Source: CAYNST01 sp964434105 (GTDB lineage: Bacteria > Pseudomonadota > Gammaproteobacteria > Pseudomonadales > Cellvibrionaceae). Taken from it: 64,000 nt of DNA. The notes below the pieces were generated by a model. The model did no database searches and was not told where the DNA came from. It worked only from the letters and a program-made list of their open reading frames with translations. Positions within the stretch are counted from its first letter, which is position 1; every line of letters begins with the position of its first letter. This document shows positions 37,285-45,388 of the stretch, one piece after another. The position numbers were made by a program, and so were the translations under genes. The stretch spans positions 1-64,000 of the forward strand of contig CAYSTJ010000009.1 in assembly GCA_964434105.1 (NCBI GenBank). The letters run 5' to 3'.

Positions 37285-38403
37285 ATGCCATGCAGCTCTC
37301 TCCTTCAAGCTTTCCAATCCATTGTTACCCGTTGGCTTAAATCTATGACTCCGATCGATTCCGAGCTTTCCCTGCGTATTCGCATTATTCGCGTCGTATG
37401 TATATTTTTTATGATGTATGTGCATGTCAACCCGGGGCTGAGCGGCGAGGCGCTTGGGCCTTTGCTCGCACTTGGCGACAACGTCATTGTCGACTTTCTC
37501 GGAAGGGCCAGTGTGCCGGCGCTGAGCCTGATCAGCGGCTTTCTGATGGTACATGAGCTGCAGCGACGTCATTTTCTGCGTGCTCTGCGCAATCGTCTGC
37601 GCACTTTGCTGATGCCGATGGTGGCGTGGAACTGCATAATTATTCTGTTCAGTGCATTGATCTTTCTCCTGTTGCAGGAAAAAACCACTGTTTATCGGGA
37701 GCTCGAAGGCGTCGATGCCCAGACAATGGTCGTCGGCAAACTCATGGCATTGCGCAGCGATGGTGCGACCACTGCATTGAATTTTCTGCGGGACCTTTTT
37801 GTCTGCGCCGCGCTGTCACCGCTGCTGATCTATCTGGTACGCCGGCTGGGTCTGGTCGCTGTCGCCGGGGGCTGGATTGTGGGCCTGGTCTTCGGTTATG
37901 AGCCGCTGGTCTATCGGCCGTCCATTTTGATGTTCTACCTGTTCGGAATATACTGCGCGCTGGATCAGAGGGCACTGCATCTGCGCCGATGGCAGGCGAT
38001 GACCGCGCTTGGGCTGGCGGTAATCCTGCACGTTGCCGATACCTGGGTGTTTTTCCAACTGATCGATGGCGATAGCCTGCTCAACACGTTGATGCAGTTT
38101 GTGAAACGGCTTGCACTGGCGATGGCGGTGATCCATTTGGCTGGTGCCATGCTGAAACAAAAAAAGATGGCCCGGTTACTGTTGGATATCGAGCCGCGGA
38201 TCTATTTTGTCTTTCTTTCACACAGTGTCATTTTTCTGTTTTTGTGGGGCGTATGGCAACTGCCGTTTGGCAGCGACCTTGCGCCCCCCTATATTGTGTT
38301 CTTTCTGCTGGCACCCTTCATCGCATTGTGGGTGAATATCTATCTCTACCCCTTGATCGTCGGCGCGCCGCTGCCGTTGCGGGCGGCATTGGCTGGCAAG
38401 TAA
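37285..38403 (+). CDS. Acyltransferase-3 family integral membrane protein
   Basis: Membrane O-acyltransferase-like protein (372 residues, about ten membrane segments). The family features are an early histidine in MMYVHVNPG (first membrane segment) and the basic loop RRHFLRALRNRLRTLLMPMV after the second or third segment. Such proteins transfer acetyl, succinyl or similar groups to exported glycans, lipids or glucans (for example OpgC, OafA). The true start may be the ATG at 37345, which removes 20 weakly conserved residues; neither start has a clear ribosome site. It abuts, tail to tail, the end of rsmE with no spacing. Substrate unknown. Confidence 0.75.
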   Translation: MPCSSLLQAFQSIVTRWLKSMTPIDSELSLRIRIIRVVCIFFMMYVHVNPGLSGEALGPLLALGDNVIVDFLGRASVPALSLISGFLMVHELQRRHFLRALRNRLRTLLMPMVAWNCIIILFSALIFLLLQEKTTVYRELEGVDAQTMVVGKLMALRSDGATTALNFLRDLFVCAALSPLLIYLVRRLGLVAVAGGWIVGLVFGYEPLVYRPSILMFYLFGIYCALDQRALHLRRWQAMTALGLAVILHVADTWVFFQLIDGDSLLNTLMQFVKRLALAMAVIHLAGAMLKQKKMARLLLDIEPRIYFVFLSHSVIFLFLWGVWQLPFGSDLAPPYIVFFLLAPFIALWVNIYLYPLIVGAPLPLRAALAGK

Positions 38404-39135
38404 TTAGATATCTCCCCATAACAGTTGCACGGCGGTCAGTGCGACGATTGGGGCCGTTTCCGTGCGGAGCACCCGGGGACCGAGCGCCACGGGTCGAAAC
38501 TGTTGATGCTGCATGGCATACGCAATCTCCGTATCCGACAGCCCACCCTCCGGGCCGATCAGCAGCGTCAGCGCCTCGGGGCGCGAAAACGCCCTGAGAG
38601 ACTGGCTTTCCCGGTGGTGGAGCAGTAATGCAAGCCCCTGTACCGGTGTCTGTATAAAATCGGGCAGGGGAACGGGCGCCCGCAGATCCGGCAGTCGGTT
38701 GCGCTGGCATTGTTCACAGGCGCTAATGATCACCTGCTGCCAATGTGCCATTTTTTTATCAAGGCGGTCGCCTTTAAGTCGTACTTCCGTTCGTTCCGTA
38801 AAGAGTGGCGAAATGGTCGTGACGCCCAGCTCGGTGGCCTTCTGCAGCACCCAGTCCATGCGTTCCCCGCGGGAAATCCCGACCGCAAGGTGCGTAGGCA
38901 GCGGGGATTCTTTTGTGGTGTCTCTGCGGGTTGATTCCAGAGTCAGTCGCGTGGAACGTTTGCCGGCTTCCGCGATGGTAGCGCCGGCCTCATTGCCCAG
39001 CCCGTCGAACACGATCAACCGGCGTCCTGTGTCGAGTCGCAAGACGCGGGACAGATAGTGGCTCGGGGCATCGTCCAGCCATACAGTCTGGTCGGCCGGC
39101 CAGGGCGGTGCGACGTACAGGCGCGGGATTCGCAT
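38404..39135 (-). CDS. rsmE: 16S rRNA (uracil-1498-N3)-methyltransferase RsmE
   Basis: SPOUT-class methyltransferase that modifies U1498 in the decoding centre of the 30S subunit, using SAM. The 243 residues match family length. N-terminal PUA-like part (HYLSRVLRLDTG), then the SPOUT knot with LLIGPEGGLSDTEI (about 192-205) and the C-terminal LGPRVLRTETAPIVALTA. The start codon directly abuts the metF stop codon, placing a SAM consumer at the end of the SAM-cycle operon. Confidence 0.95.
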   Translation of the reverse strand: MRIPRLYVAPPWPADQTVWLDDAPSHYLSRVLRLDTGRRLIVFDGLGNEAGATIAEAGKRSTRLTLESTRRDTTKESPLPTHLAVGISRGERMDWVLQKATELGVTTISPLFTERTEVRLKGDRLDKKMAHWQQVIISACEQCQRNRLPDLRAPVPLPDFIQTPVQGLALLLHHRESQSLRAFSRPEALTLLIGPEGGLSDTEIAYAMQHQQFRPVALGPRVLRTETAPIVALTAVQLLWGDI

Positions 39136-39975
39136 TTAATCTGCCAGGCCCAGATTCCGGACAATCGTCGCGGTAGGGTCGAACTGGTTCATGGTGTAAA
39201 AGTGCAGTCCAGGCGCGTCGTTTTCCAGTAGGGTTTCACACAGTTCTGTGACCAGATCCAGTCCAAAAGCCGTAATGCTGGCGGTGTCATCGCCATAGCT
39301 TTCCAGGCGCTTGCGCACCCAACGTGGAATCTCTGCGCCACAATTGTCGCTAAAGCGTGCCAGATTCCGGTAATTGGTGATCGGCATAATGCCGGGATAG
39401 ACCGGTTGATCAATGCCGGCGGACCGGCACTGTTCCATAAAATAGAAATAGGCGTCTGGATTAAAGAAATACTGGGTGATCGCCGCGTTGGCGCCCGCGT
39501 CGAATTTTCCTTTCAGGTAACGAATGTCTTCCTGATAACTGCGAGCTTCCGGGTGGATTTCAGGATAGGCAGCCACCTCCAGCAGAAAGTGGTCGGCAAA
39601 ATGACGACGAATAAATGCCACCAGTTCGTTGGCGTAGACCATCTGGTGGGAACCGCCCATGCCCGATGGCATATCACCGCGCAGGGCAACCAGGCGACGG
39701 ACGCCCATTGCCCGGTAATCATTCAGCAGCGCCAGCAGAACATCTTCGTCGTCACCACCGAACGAAAGGTGCGGCGCTACTTGCGCGCCCGTGCTGTTTA
39801 TGGCCTGTACGACGTTTTTGGTATTGTCGCGGGTGGAGCCACCCGCGCCGTAGGTGACGGAATAAAACTGCGGCCTGAAACGATTCAGCAATGCCTGTAC
39901 TTCGCCCAGCTTTTCCCGTCCGCTCTCCGTCTTGGGCGGAAAAAACTCGAAGCTTAGCCGTAACTCATCGGTCAT
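39136..39975 (-). CDS. metF: Methylenetetrahydrofolate reductase MetF
   Basis: FAD enzyme reducing 5,10-methylene-THF to 5-methyl-THF, the methyl donor for homocysteine remethylation. The 279-residue TIM barrel shows LSFEFFPPKTESGREKL at the start, the SVTYGAGGSTRDNTK motif, LVALRGDMP and the FAD-contacting QYFFNPDAYFYF. It lies 47 bases downstream of ahcY. Together with AhcY it links SAH clearance to remethylation. Confidence 0.96.
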   Translation of the reverse strand: MTDELRLSFEFFPPKTESGREKLGEVQALLNRFRPQFYSVTYGAGGSTRDNTKNVVQAINSTGAQVAPHLSFGGDDEDVLLALLNDYRAMGVRRLVALRGDMPSGMGGSHQMVYANELVAFIRRHFADHFLLEVAAYPEIHPEARSYQEDIRYLKGKFDAGANAAITQYFFNPDAYFYFMEQCRSAGIDQPVYPGIMPITNYRNLARFSDNCGAEIPRWVRKRLESYGDDTASITAFGLDLVTELCETLLENDAPGLHFYTMNQFDPTATIVRNLGLAD

Positions 39976-40022
39976 GGTTAATTGTCCTGTTGTACTAAAA
40001 AGAGAACCGCGGTTGCGTCGAC

Positions 40023-41414
40023 TCAGTATTTATAGGTTTCCGGTTTGTAGGGACCCTGCACCGGAACATTGATGTATTTTGCCTGGTCGGTCGTCAGGTG
40101 CGTCAGCACACCGCCAAAGCCTTCTACCATCGCGCGCGCGACTTCTTCATCCAGTGCCTTGGGCAGCACCTTGACGTAGACGCCGGCTTCCTTTTCCGCC
40201 GGGCTGAGGTCGGCGAAGCGCCGTTCAAACAGATAGATCTGTGCCAGCACCTGATTGGCAAATGAGCCGTCCATAATGCGGGACGGGTGCCCGGTGGCGT
40301 TGCCAAGATTCACCAGTCTGCCTTCCGACAACAGGATCAAATGGTCATTGCTGGCCTTCTCGCGCCAGACCATATGCACCTGGGGTTTAACCTCTTCCCA
40401 TTCCCACTGCTCGCGCATGTACTGTGTGTCGATTTCGTTATCAAAATGCCCGATATTACAGACAACAGCACCGCTCTTGAGACTTTCGAGCATGGCGGCA
40501 TCACAGACATTGATATTGCCGGTGGTGGTTACCACCAGATCGGTCCTGCCGAGCAGTGCATGATCAATATCATCAAGCGTGCCCGTGTTCACACCGCCTA
40601 TGTAAGGCGAGACCACTTCGTAACCATCCATACAGGCCTGCATGGCGCAGATGGGGTCGATTTCCGCTATCCGGACAATCATGCCTTCCTGACGCAGCGA
40701 AGCGGCTGAGCCCTTGCCCACATCACCGTAGCCAATAACCAGCGCTTTTTTGCCGGACAGCAGGTGATCGGTGCCGCGTTTGATGGCGTCGTTCAGGCTA
40801 TGCCGGCAGCCATATTTATTGTCATTTTTCGATTTGGTAATTGAGTCGTTCACATTGATGGCCGGTACCCGCAGCGTGCCGTTGGCGATCATTTCCTGCA
40901 GACGGTGAACACCCGTGGTGGTTTCCTCGGAAATCCCGTGAATATGATCCAGCATACCGTGATACTTGTCATGTACCAACTGGGTCAGGTCACCGCCGTC
41001 GTCGAGAATCATATTGGCGTTCCAGGGCTTGCCGTCCTTCAGAATAGTCTGCTCTATGCACCACCAGAATTCCTCTTCCGTTTCGCCTTTCCAGGCAAAG
41101 ACCGGGACACCAGCGGCGGCAATGGCAGCGGCCGCATGGTCCTGGGTGGAAAAAATATTGCACGAGGACCAGCGAACTTCAGCGCCCAGCTCGATCAGCG
41201 TTTCGATAAGAACTGCCGTCTGAATGGTCATATGGATGCAGCCCATAATACGGGCGCCGCGCAGAGGCTGTGTCTCGCGATACTTGTTCCGCAGGGTCAT
41301 CAGTGCCGGCATTTCGCCTTCGGCAATCCGTATTTCCTTGCGGCCCCAGGCGGCGAGTCCGATATCGGCGACCTTATAGTCGGTGAAGTTGGCTGCAGTT
41401 GCGGTAGCGGTCAT
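40023..41414 (-). CDS. ahcY: Adenosylhomocysteinase (SAH hydrolase)
   Basis: Splits S-adenosylhomocysteine into homocysteine and adenosine, relieving inhibition of methyltransferases. The 463-residue protein is of the longer bacterial type. Visible: TAVLIETLIELGAEVRWSSC, the NAD-binding LVIGYGDVGKGSAASLR (about 226-242) and the C-terminal VPVQGPYKPETYKY that reaches into the neighbouring subunit. A GGAG ribosome site precedes the ATG. Only 35 bases separate it from metK, so there is no room for a SAH riboswitch there. Confidence 0.97.
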   Translation of the reverse strand: MTATATAANFTDYKVADIGLAAWGRKEIRIAEGEMPALMTLRNKYRETQPLRGARIMGCIHMTIQTAVLIETLIELGAEVRWSSCNIFSTQDHAAAAIAAAGVPVFAWKGETEEEFWWCIEQTILKDGKPWNANMILDDGGDLTQLVHDKYHGMLDHIHGISEETTTGVHRLQEMIANGTLRVPAINVNDSITKSKNDNKYGCRHSLNDAIKRGTDHLLSGKKALVIGYGDVGKGSAASLRQEGMIVRIAEIDPICAMQACMDGYEVVSPYIGGVNTGTLDDIDHALLGRTDLVVTTTGNINVCDAAMLESLKSGAVVCNIGHFDNEIDTQYMREQWEWEEVKPQVHMVWREKASNDHLILLSEGRLVNLGNATGHPSRIMDGSFANQVLAQIYLFERRFADLSPAEKEAGVYVKVLPKALDEEVARAMVEGFGGVLTHLTTDQAKYINVPVQGPYKPETYKY

Positions 41415-41449
41415 AGTGTTCTCCAGTGAAAAGGTTAGAGGGCTGTGGC

Positions 41450-42604
41450 CTAAAGTGCGCGGCTCAAAAGGCTGGCTTTATCGGTCCGCTCCCAGCTGAA
41501 ATCATCCAGCTCCCGGCCAAAATGACCATAGGCCGCGGTGGCCCGGTATATGGGGCGCAGCAGGTCCAGCATATCAATCAGGCCGCGGGGGCGCAGATCA
41601 AAATGCTCCCGCACCAGCCCGGCAATGTGGGCATCGCTGATCTTGCCGGTGCCAAAGGTATTGATGGAAATGGAGGTTGGTTCAGCCACGCCGATGGCAT
41701 AGGAAATCTGGATTTCGCAACGTTCGGCCAGGCCGGCTGCCACAATATTTTTCGCAACATAGCGACCGGCATAGGCCGCAGACCGGTCCACTTTGGAGGG
41801 ATCCTTGCCGGAGAATGCGCCACCACCGTGCCGCGCCATACCGCCATAGGTATCCACGATGATTTTGCGCCCCGTCAGCCCGCAATCACCCACAGGTCCG
41901 CCGATGACAAACTGGCCAGTCGGGTTGATATGGAACCGGGTATCTTTATGCAGCCACTCGCCGGGCATGACCGGGCGAATGATTTCCTCCATCACCGCTT
42001 CGCGAATATCCGCCTGCCTGATGTCCGGATTATGCTGGGTTGAAACCACGATGGCATCGGCGGCCACTGGCTTATTGTTTTCGTAGCGCAAAGTGACCTG
42101 ACTTTTGGCATCCGGGCGCAACCAGGGCAATCTGCCATTCTTGCGCAGCATGGCCTGGCGCTCCATCAGGCGGTGCGCATAGTAAATCGGCGCCGGCATC
42201 AGTACGTCGGTTTCATTGGTGGCGTAGCCAAACATCAGGCCCTGATCACCGGCCCCGAGATCCTTGTCCGCGGCTTCATCAACGCCCATGGCAATATCGG
42301 ACGACTGCTTGCCTATGGCATTGAGTACCGCACAGGAGGCGCCATCAAAGCCGACATCACTGGTGTTGTAACCGATGTCGAGAATGACCTGTCTGACCAG
42401 ATCTTCCAGGTCGACATAGGTGGATGTGCGGACTTCACCGGCAATCACGGCCATGCCGGTTTTTACCAGCGTCTCGACGGCCACGCGCGCATTTTTATCT
42501 TCCCCGAGAATCGCGTCGAGTACAGCGTCGGATATCTGATCGGCCATTTTGTCGGGATGCCCTTCGGACACGGACTCCGATGTAAACACTGAATATTGGG
42601 CCAT
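41450..42604 (-). CDS. metK: S-adenosylmethionine synthase MetK
   Basis: Makes SAM from methionine and ATP. With the ATG at 42604 the enzyme has 384 residues, the same as in E. coli, beginning MAQYSVFTSESVSEGHPDK. Conserved signatures: GAGDQGLMFGYA (about 118) and GGGAFSGKDPSKVDRSAAY (about 258). The reading frame stays open far upstream, through the regulator gene, but those codons are shadow; AGGAG lies ten bases before the chosen start. It begins four bases after the stop of the ArsR-methyltransferase gene, showing one operon. Confidence 0.97.
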   Translation of the reverse strand: MAQYSVFTSESVSEGHPDKMADQISDAVLDAILGEDKNARVAVETLVKTGMAVIAGEVRTSTYVDLEDLVRQVILDIGYNTSDVGFDGASCAVLNAIGKQSSDIAMGVDEAADKDLGAGDQGLMFGYATNETDVLMPAPIYYAHRLMERQAMLRKNGRLPWLRPDAKSQVTLRYENNKPVAADAIVVSTQHNPDIRQADIREAVMEEIIRPVMPGEWLHKDTRFHINPTGQFVIGGPVGDCGLTGRKIIVDTYGGMARHGGGAFSGKDPSKVDRSAAYAGRYVAKNIVAAGLAERCEIQISYAIGVAEPTSISINTFGTGKISDAHIAGLVREHFDLRPRGLIDMLDLLRPIYRATAAYGHFGRELDDFSWERTDKASLLSRAL

Positions 42605-42608
42605 GCGG

Positions 42609-43607
42609 CTAATTCTCCTGGGTCGTCTGAATAGGTTTGAAATACTGTTGTATCTGAATTTGAAATCCATTGCGCAGGGCGAGATGAACGCTCTCACCGT
42701 CGGCCAGACCAGCTGCGCCTGCCCAGCCCTGCAAATCTTCCGGCGTAAATCCCAGCCAGAGATCGCCACAGCTCTCCCGGGTCCAGGTCTGGTCATGTGA
42801 CCGCAGCTCGGTAACCAGCAGCACACCGCCCGGGGCCAGGCTCCGGGCAACATCGAGAAAAATATGCGATGGAGACGGCGTGTGGTGCAGCACCATATTG
42901 ATCACGGCGCAGTCAAAGCGGTGCTCATAACCGGCCAGTGCGCGGGTATCGCCCAGCAGAAAATCCACATTGGTCAGATTGTGCGCCTGAGCCAGCTGAC
43001 GCGATCTGTCGAGCATTGCCTGACTGTTATCCAGCGCCAAAACGCGCATGAACCGGTCGCATAACGCCGGTAAAAACTCGCCTTCACCGGGCCCCACTTC
43101 CAGCGCGTTGCGATTGGTGGGTGTAGCTGTCATCTGCAACAGCTCGGACACCGCCCCCCGGTATACGTCAAAGCTGGCGATCAGATCCTGTTGGGCCTTG
43201 AATTTGGTCGCGTTTTCCAAAAAAAACTGCTGTGAGCGCTGCGCACGTTCGTGCCAAACCCGCCGCAGCCCCTCACGATAGGGCGGCGCGAGGGGCAGGC
43301 TGTCCACCTGTTGGAACAATGCCCTGATCAGCGGTGCCCATGGGTTATCCGGCAACAGTATTGCCCGGCGGTAAAAAATGGAATTGCCTTCACGGCGATT
43401 TTCCACCAGACCGGCGCCAGCCAGAACCTTCAGATGATGACTGATACCGGATTGCCGCACCCCAAACGCGTCGGCCAGCTCCAGTACGCCGTAAGAATCC
43501 TTGGCGAGCGCCTGCAGAATACTCAGGCGCAAGTCATCGCCCGCGGCTTTAAGCAGCAGCGACAAATCGTGGGTTGCGTGGCAGGATTCCGGGTTGGTCA
43601 ACGTCAT
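42609..43607 (-). CDS. sahR: ArsR-type regulator fused to SAM-dependent methyltransferase (SahR-like)
   Basis: A 332-residue two-domain protein. Residues about 12-85 form an ArsR winged helix (LRLSILQALAKDSYGVLELA; recognition helix around RQSGISHHLKVLAGAG). Residues about 150-310 form a class I methyltransferase (motif I ALEVGPGEGEF, then LDNSQAMLDRSRQLA and INMVLHHTPSP). It heads the metK-ahcY-metF-rsmE operon behind a perfect palindrome. This matches the described SahR regulators, ArsR-family repressors of SAM-cycle genes that respond to S-adenosylhomocysteine; the methyltransferase-like domain is then probably the ligand sensor. The ATG at 43607 lacks a purine-rich ribosome site. Symbol given by context. 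Confidence 0.8.
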   Translation of the reverse strand: MTLTNPESCHATHDLSLLLKAAGDDLRLSILQALAKDSYGVLELADAFGVRQSGISHHLKVLAGAGLVENRREGNSIFYRRAILLPDNPWAPLIRALFQQVDSLPLAPPYREGLRRVWHERAQRSQQFFLENATKFKAQQDLIASFDVYRGAVSELLQMTATPTNRNALEVGPGEGEFLPALCDRFMRVLALDNSQAMLDRSRQLAQAHNLTNVDFLLGDTRALAGYEHRFDCAVINMVLHHTPSPSHIFLDVARSLAPGGVLLVTELRSHDQTWTRESCGDLWLGFTPEDLQGWAGAAGLADGESVHLALRNGFQIQIQQYFKPIQTTQEN

Positions 43608-43627
43608 GGGGGAGGAGTTTAGCAGCA

Positions 43628-43667
43628 GATCACACCTATATCAAAATATTTTGATATAGGTGTGATC
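43628..43667. promoter_or_regulatory. Perfect 40-bp palindrome, probable operator of the SAM-cycle operon
   Basis: The half-site GATCACACCTATATCAAAAT is followed directly by its exact reverse complement. The centre, ATATCAAAATATTTTGATAT, is what an ArsR-type dimer could bind, and the outer CACACCTATATC arms extend the symmetry. It ends 20 bases before the start codon of the ArsR-methyltransferase gene and about 215 bases before the divergent cellulase gene. Autoregulation is the natural reading. No other copy was noticed in this window. Confidence 0.75.
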
Positions 43668-43882
43668 CTCGGTGCGGGTGAACCAATCGCGTCAGTGACC
43701 TACAGTGGTCGAGGCCGCGGTGGGCTTTTTGAGTCAACAGGTATCAACCGCATGGTTATTCCGTTACTGTGAAGGTCTCGAGCGAAAAGCCCGCCGCCGC
43801 CCGTTAAAATCCCAAGCTGGTTTTTGAATGGGTGTTTTTTGCCATAAAAATAACGAGAATTCTAAAAATTTGCGGAGATAAT

Positions 43883-45067
43883 ATGTCAATCGGTAAGCGT
43901 CCCGGGTTTGTGCACTCGATACTGGGTGTGTTTTTTAGTTCATTGTTGCTAACAGCATGTGGCGGTGCTACGCCTGATAATGGCGGTGGTTCCTCCTCCA
44001 GCAGTTCATCCAGCAGCAGTTCATCATCCAGCAGTTCTTCGTCGAGCTCATCCAGTTCCAGCAGTTCCAGCAGCTCGTCCGGTGGGGTGACGAATACTGT
44101 GCCACCCATTAGCGTCCAGGGCAATCAGGTATTATTTGGCGGGCAGCCCGACAGTATCGCTGGCTTTAGCCTGTTCTGGTCTACGACTGGCTGGGGTGCC
44201 GAACGGTTTTATAACGCGGAGGCGGTGGCTTACCTCAAGAATGCCTGGAACGCGCAGCTGGTTCGCGCAGCAATCGGTGTGGACCCCATCGCCACCGACG
44301 CATTCGGCGGCAGTGGGCCGAGCGGTAACTATCTGGATACAACGGATGGCAACCAGGAGACCCAGCGTCAAATGCTGTTCACCGTGGTGGACGCCGCAAT
44401 CGCCAATGACATGTACGTGATAATTGACTGGCACACGCACAACGCCGAAAACCATACGCAGGAAGCGGTCGAGTTCTTCAGCGAGATGGCGACGCGCTAT
44501 GGCGAATACAACAACGTAATCTATGAAATCTATAACGAACCGTTGAACCCGGCCAGGGATTCCGATCGCACCTGGGGCGATGTCATCAAGCCGTATGCCG
44601 AGCAGGTGATTGCGGCGATACGGGCCAATGATCCCGACAACCTGATCATCGTCGGTACACCGAACTGGTCGCAGGATGTGGATGCCGCTGCACGAAACCC
44701 GATAACGGCGTATAGCAATATTGCTTACACCCTGCATTTTTATGCCAATACCCATTTCGCCGATCAGCGGGATGAATGGGGCCTGATACCCAAGGCAGAG
44801 GCGGCCCTGAATGCGGGGATAGCGCTGTTCGTCACCGAGTGGGGCACGGTGGAGGCTTCTGGCGATGGCGGCGTGAATCGTGAATCAACCCAGCAATGGA
44901 TGGACTTTCTGCGGCAGAACAATATCAGCCATGCCAACTGGTCACTGCACGATAAGGAAGAGGGTGCGTCGGCATTGAACCCGGGCGCCAGCGCGACGGG
45001 CGGTTGGACGGACGCAGACCTGACCGAATCCGGTCGATTTGTGCGCGATATCATTATGGGCTGGTAA
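43883..45067 (+). CDS. GH5 family endoglucanase lipoprotein with polyserine linker
   Basis: Secreted glycoside hydrolase family 5 enzyme, probably acting on beta-1,4-glucan (cellulose). Lipoprotein signal with lipobox LLLTAC (Cys26), then 30 consecutive serines (37-66), then the catalytic domain (about 75-394). The acid/base Glu219 lies in YEIYNEPLN and the nucleophile Glu319 in VTEWGT, a layout typical of subfamily GH5_2. No carbohydrate-binding module is present. Polyserine linkers are characteristic of Saccharophagus/Cellvibrio/Teredinibacter-like polysaccharide degraders. ATG at 43883 has GGAGA close upstream; the frame extends 17 codons further without homology. Lipidation would tether the enzyme to the cell surface. 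Confidence 0.9.
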   Translation: MSIGKRPGFVHSILGVFFSSLLLTACGGATPDNGGGSSSSSSSSSSSSSSSSSSSSSSSSSSSSSSGGVTNTVPPISVQGNQVLFGGQPDSIAGFSLFWSTTGWGAERFYNAEAVAYLKNAWNAQLVRAAIGVDPIATDAFGGSGPSGNYLDTTDGNQETQRQMLFTVVDAAIANDMYVIIDWHTHNAENHTQEAVEFFSEMATRYGEYNNVIYEIYNEPLNPARDSDRTWGDVIKPYAEQVIAAIRANDPDNLIIVGTPNWSQDVDAAARNPITAYSNIAYTLHFYANTHFADQRDEWGLIPKAEAALNAGIALFVTEWGTVEASGDGGVNRESTQQWMDFLRQNNISHANWSLHDKEEGASALNPGASATGGWTDADLTESGRFVRDIIMGW

Positions 45068-45086
45068 CGGGCCAGTCATTCTTTCG

Positions 45087-45106
45087 GAACGGGCTTCGGC
45101 CCGTTC
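45087..45106 (+). terminator. Terminator hairpin after the GH5 gene
   Basis: GAACGGGC-TTCG-GCCCGTTC forms an 8-bp stem with a stable UUCG tetraloop, followed by TTCGTTTTC. It lies 20 bases after the cellulase stop codon. Confidence 0.75.
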
Positions 45107-45388
45107 TTCGTTTTCGGCGGCGCGGAAAACCCGCTTTGCCGTCCGGGCGTCCGCCATTAGAACTGGTCAGTTTGACTATTATGCATCACTTGGTGGTTTA
45201 CCTTGCAGCCAGACTAAAGGACAATACCCACCCTTCGATGGCCCATCCCCGGCCTTTGGGGGCGCGACAGAATTTTTCAGGCCCATGCGACTGCTGTCTT
45301 TTCAGCCAGGGCAGGTCGCTGGTCATCCCCGCTTGATTCGATTATTCCGCGTCAAAAATCAGCTTGTCACATTATCAGGAGTGTAGCT
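45107..45388. other. Intergenic region upstream of tkt
   Basis: About 280 bases that must hold the tkt promoter. CAGGAGTG eight bases before the ATG of tkt is its ribosome site. I see no gene and no further clear structure. Confidence 0.4.

Noticed and set aside
41415..41449. A SAH or SAM riboswitch in front of ahcY or metF
   Set aside because: The ahcY leader is only 35 bases and the metF leader 47 bases, too short; the operon is better explained by the ArsR-type regulator and palindrome.
43991..44080. The serine-coding stretch as a DNA microsatellite
   Set aside because: Six-fold mixed serine codons are used, so the repeat is at the protein level and is a linker.
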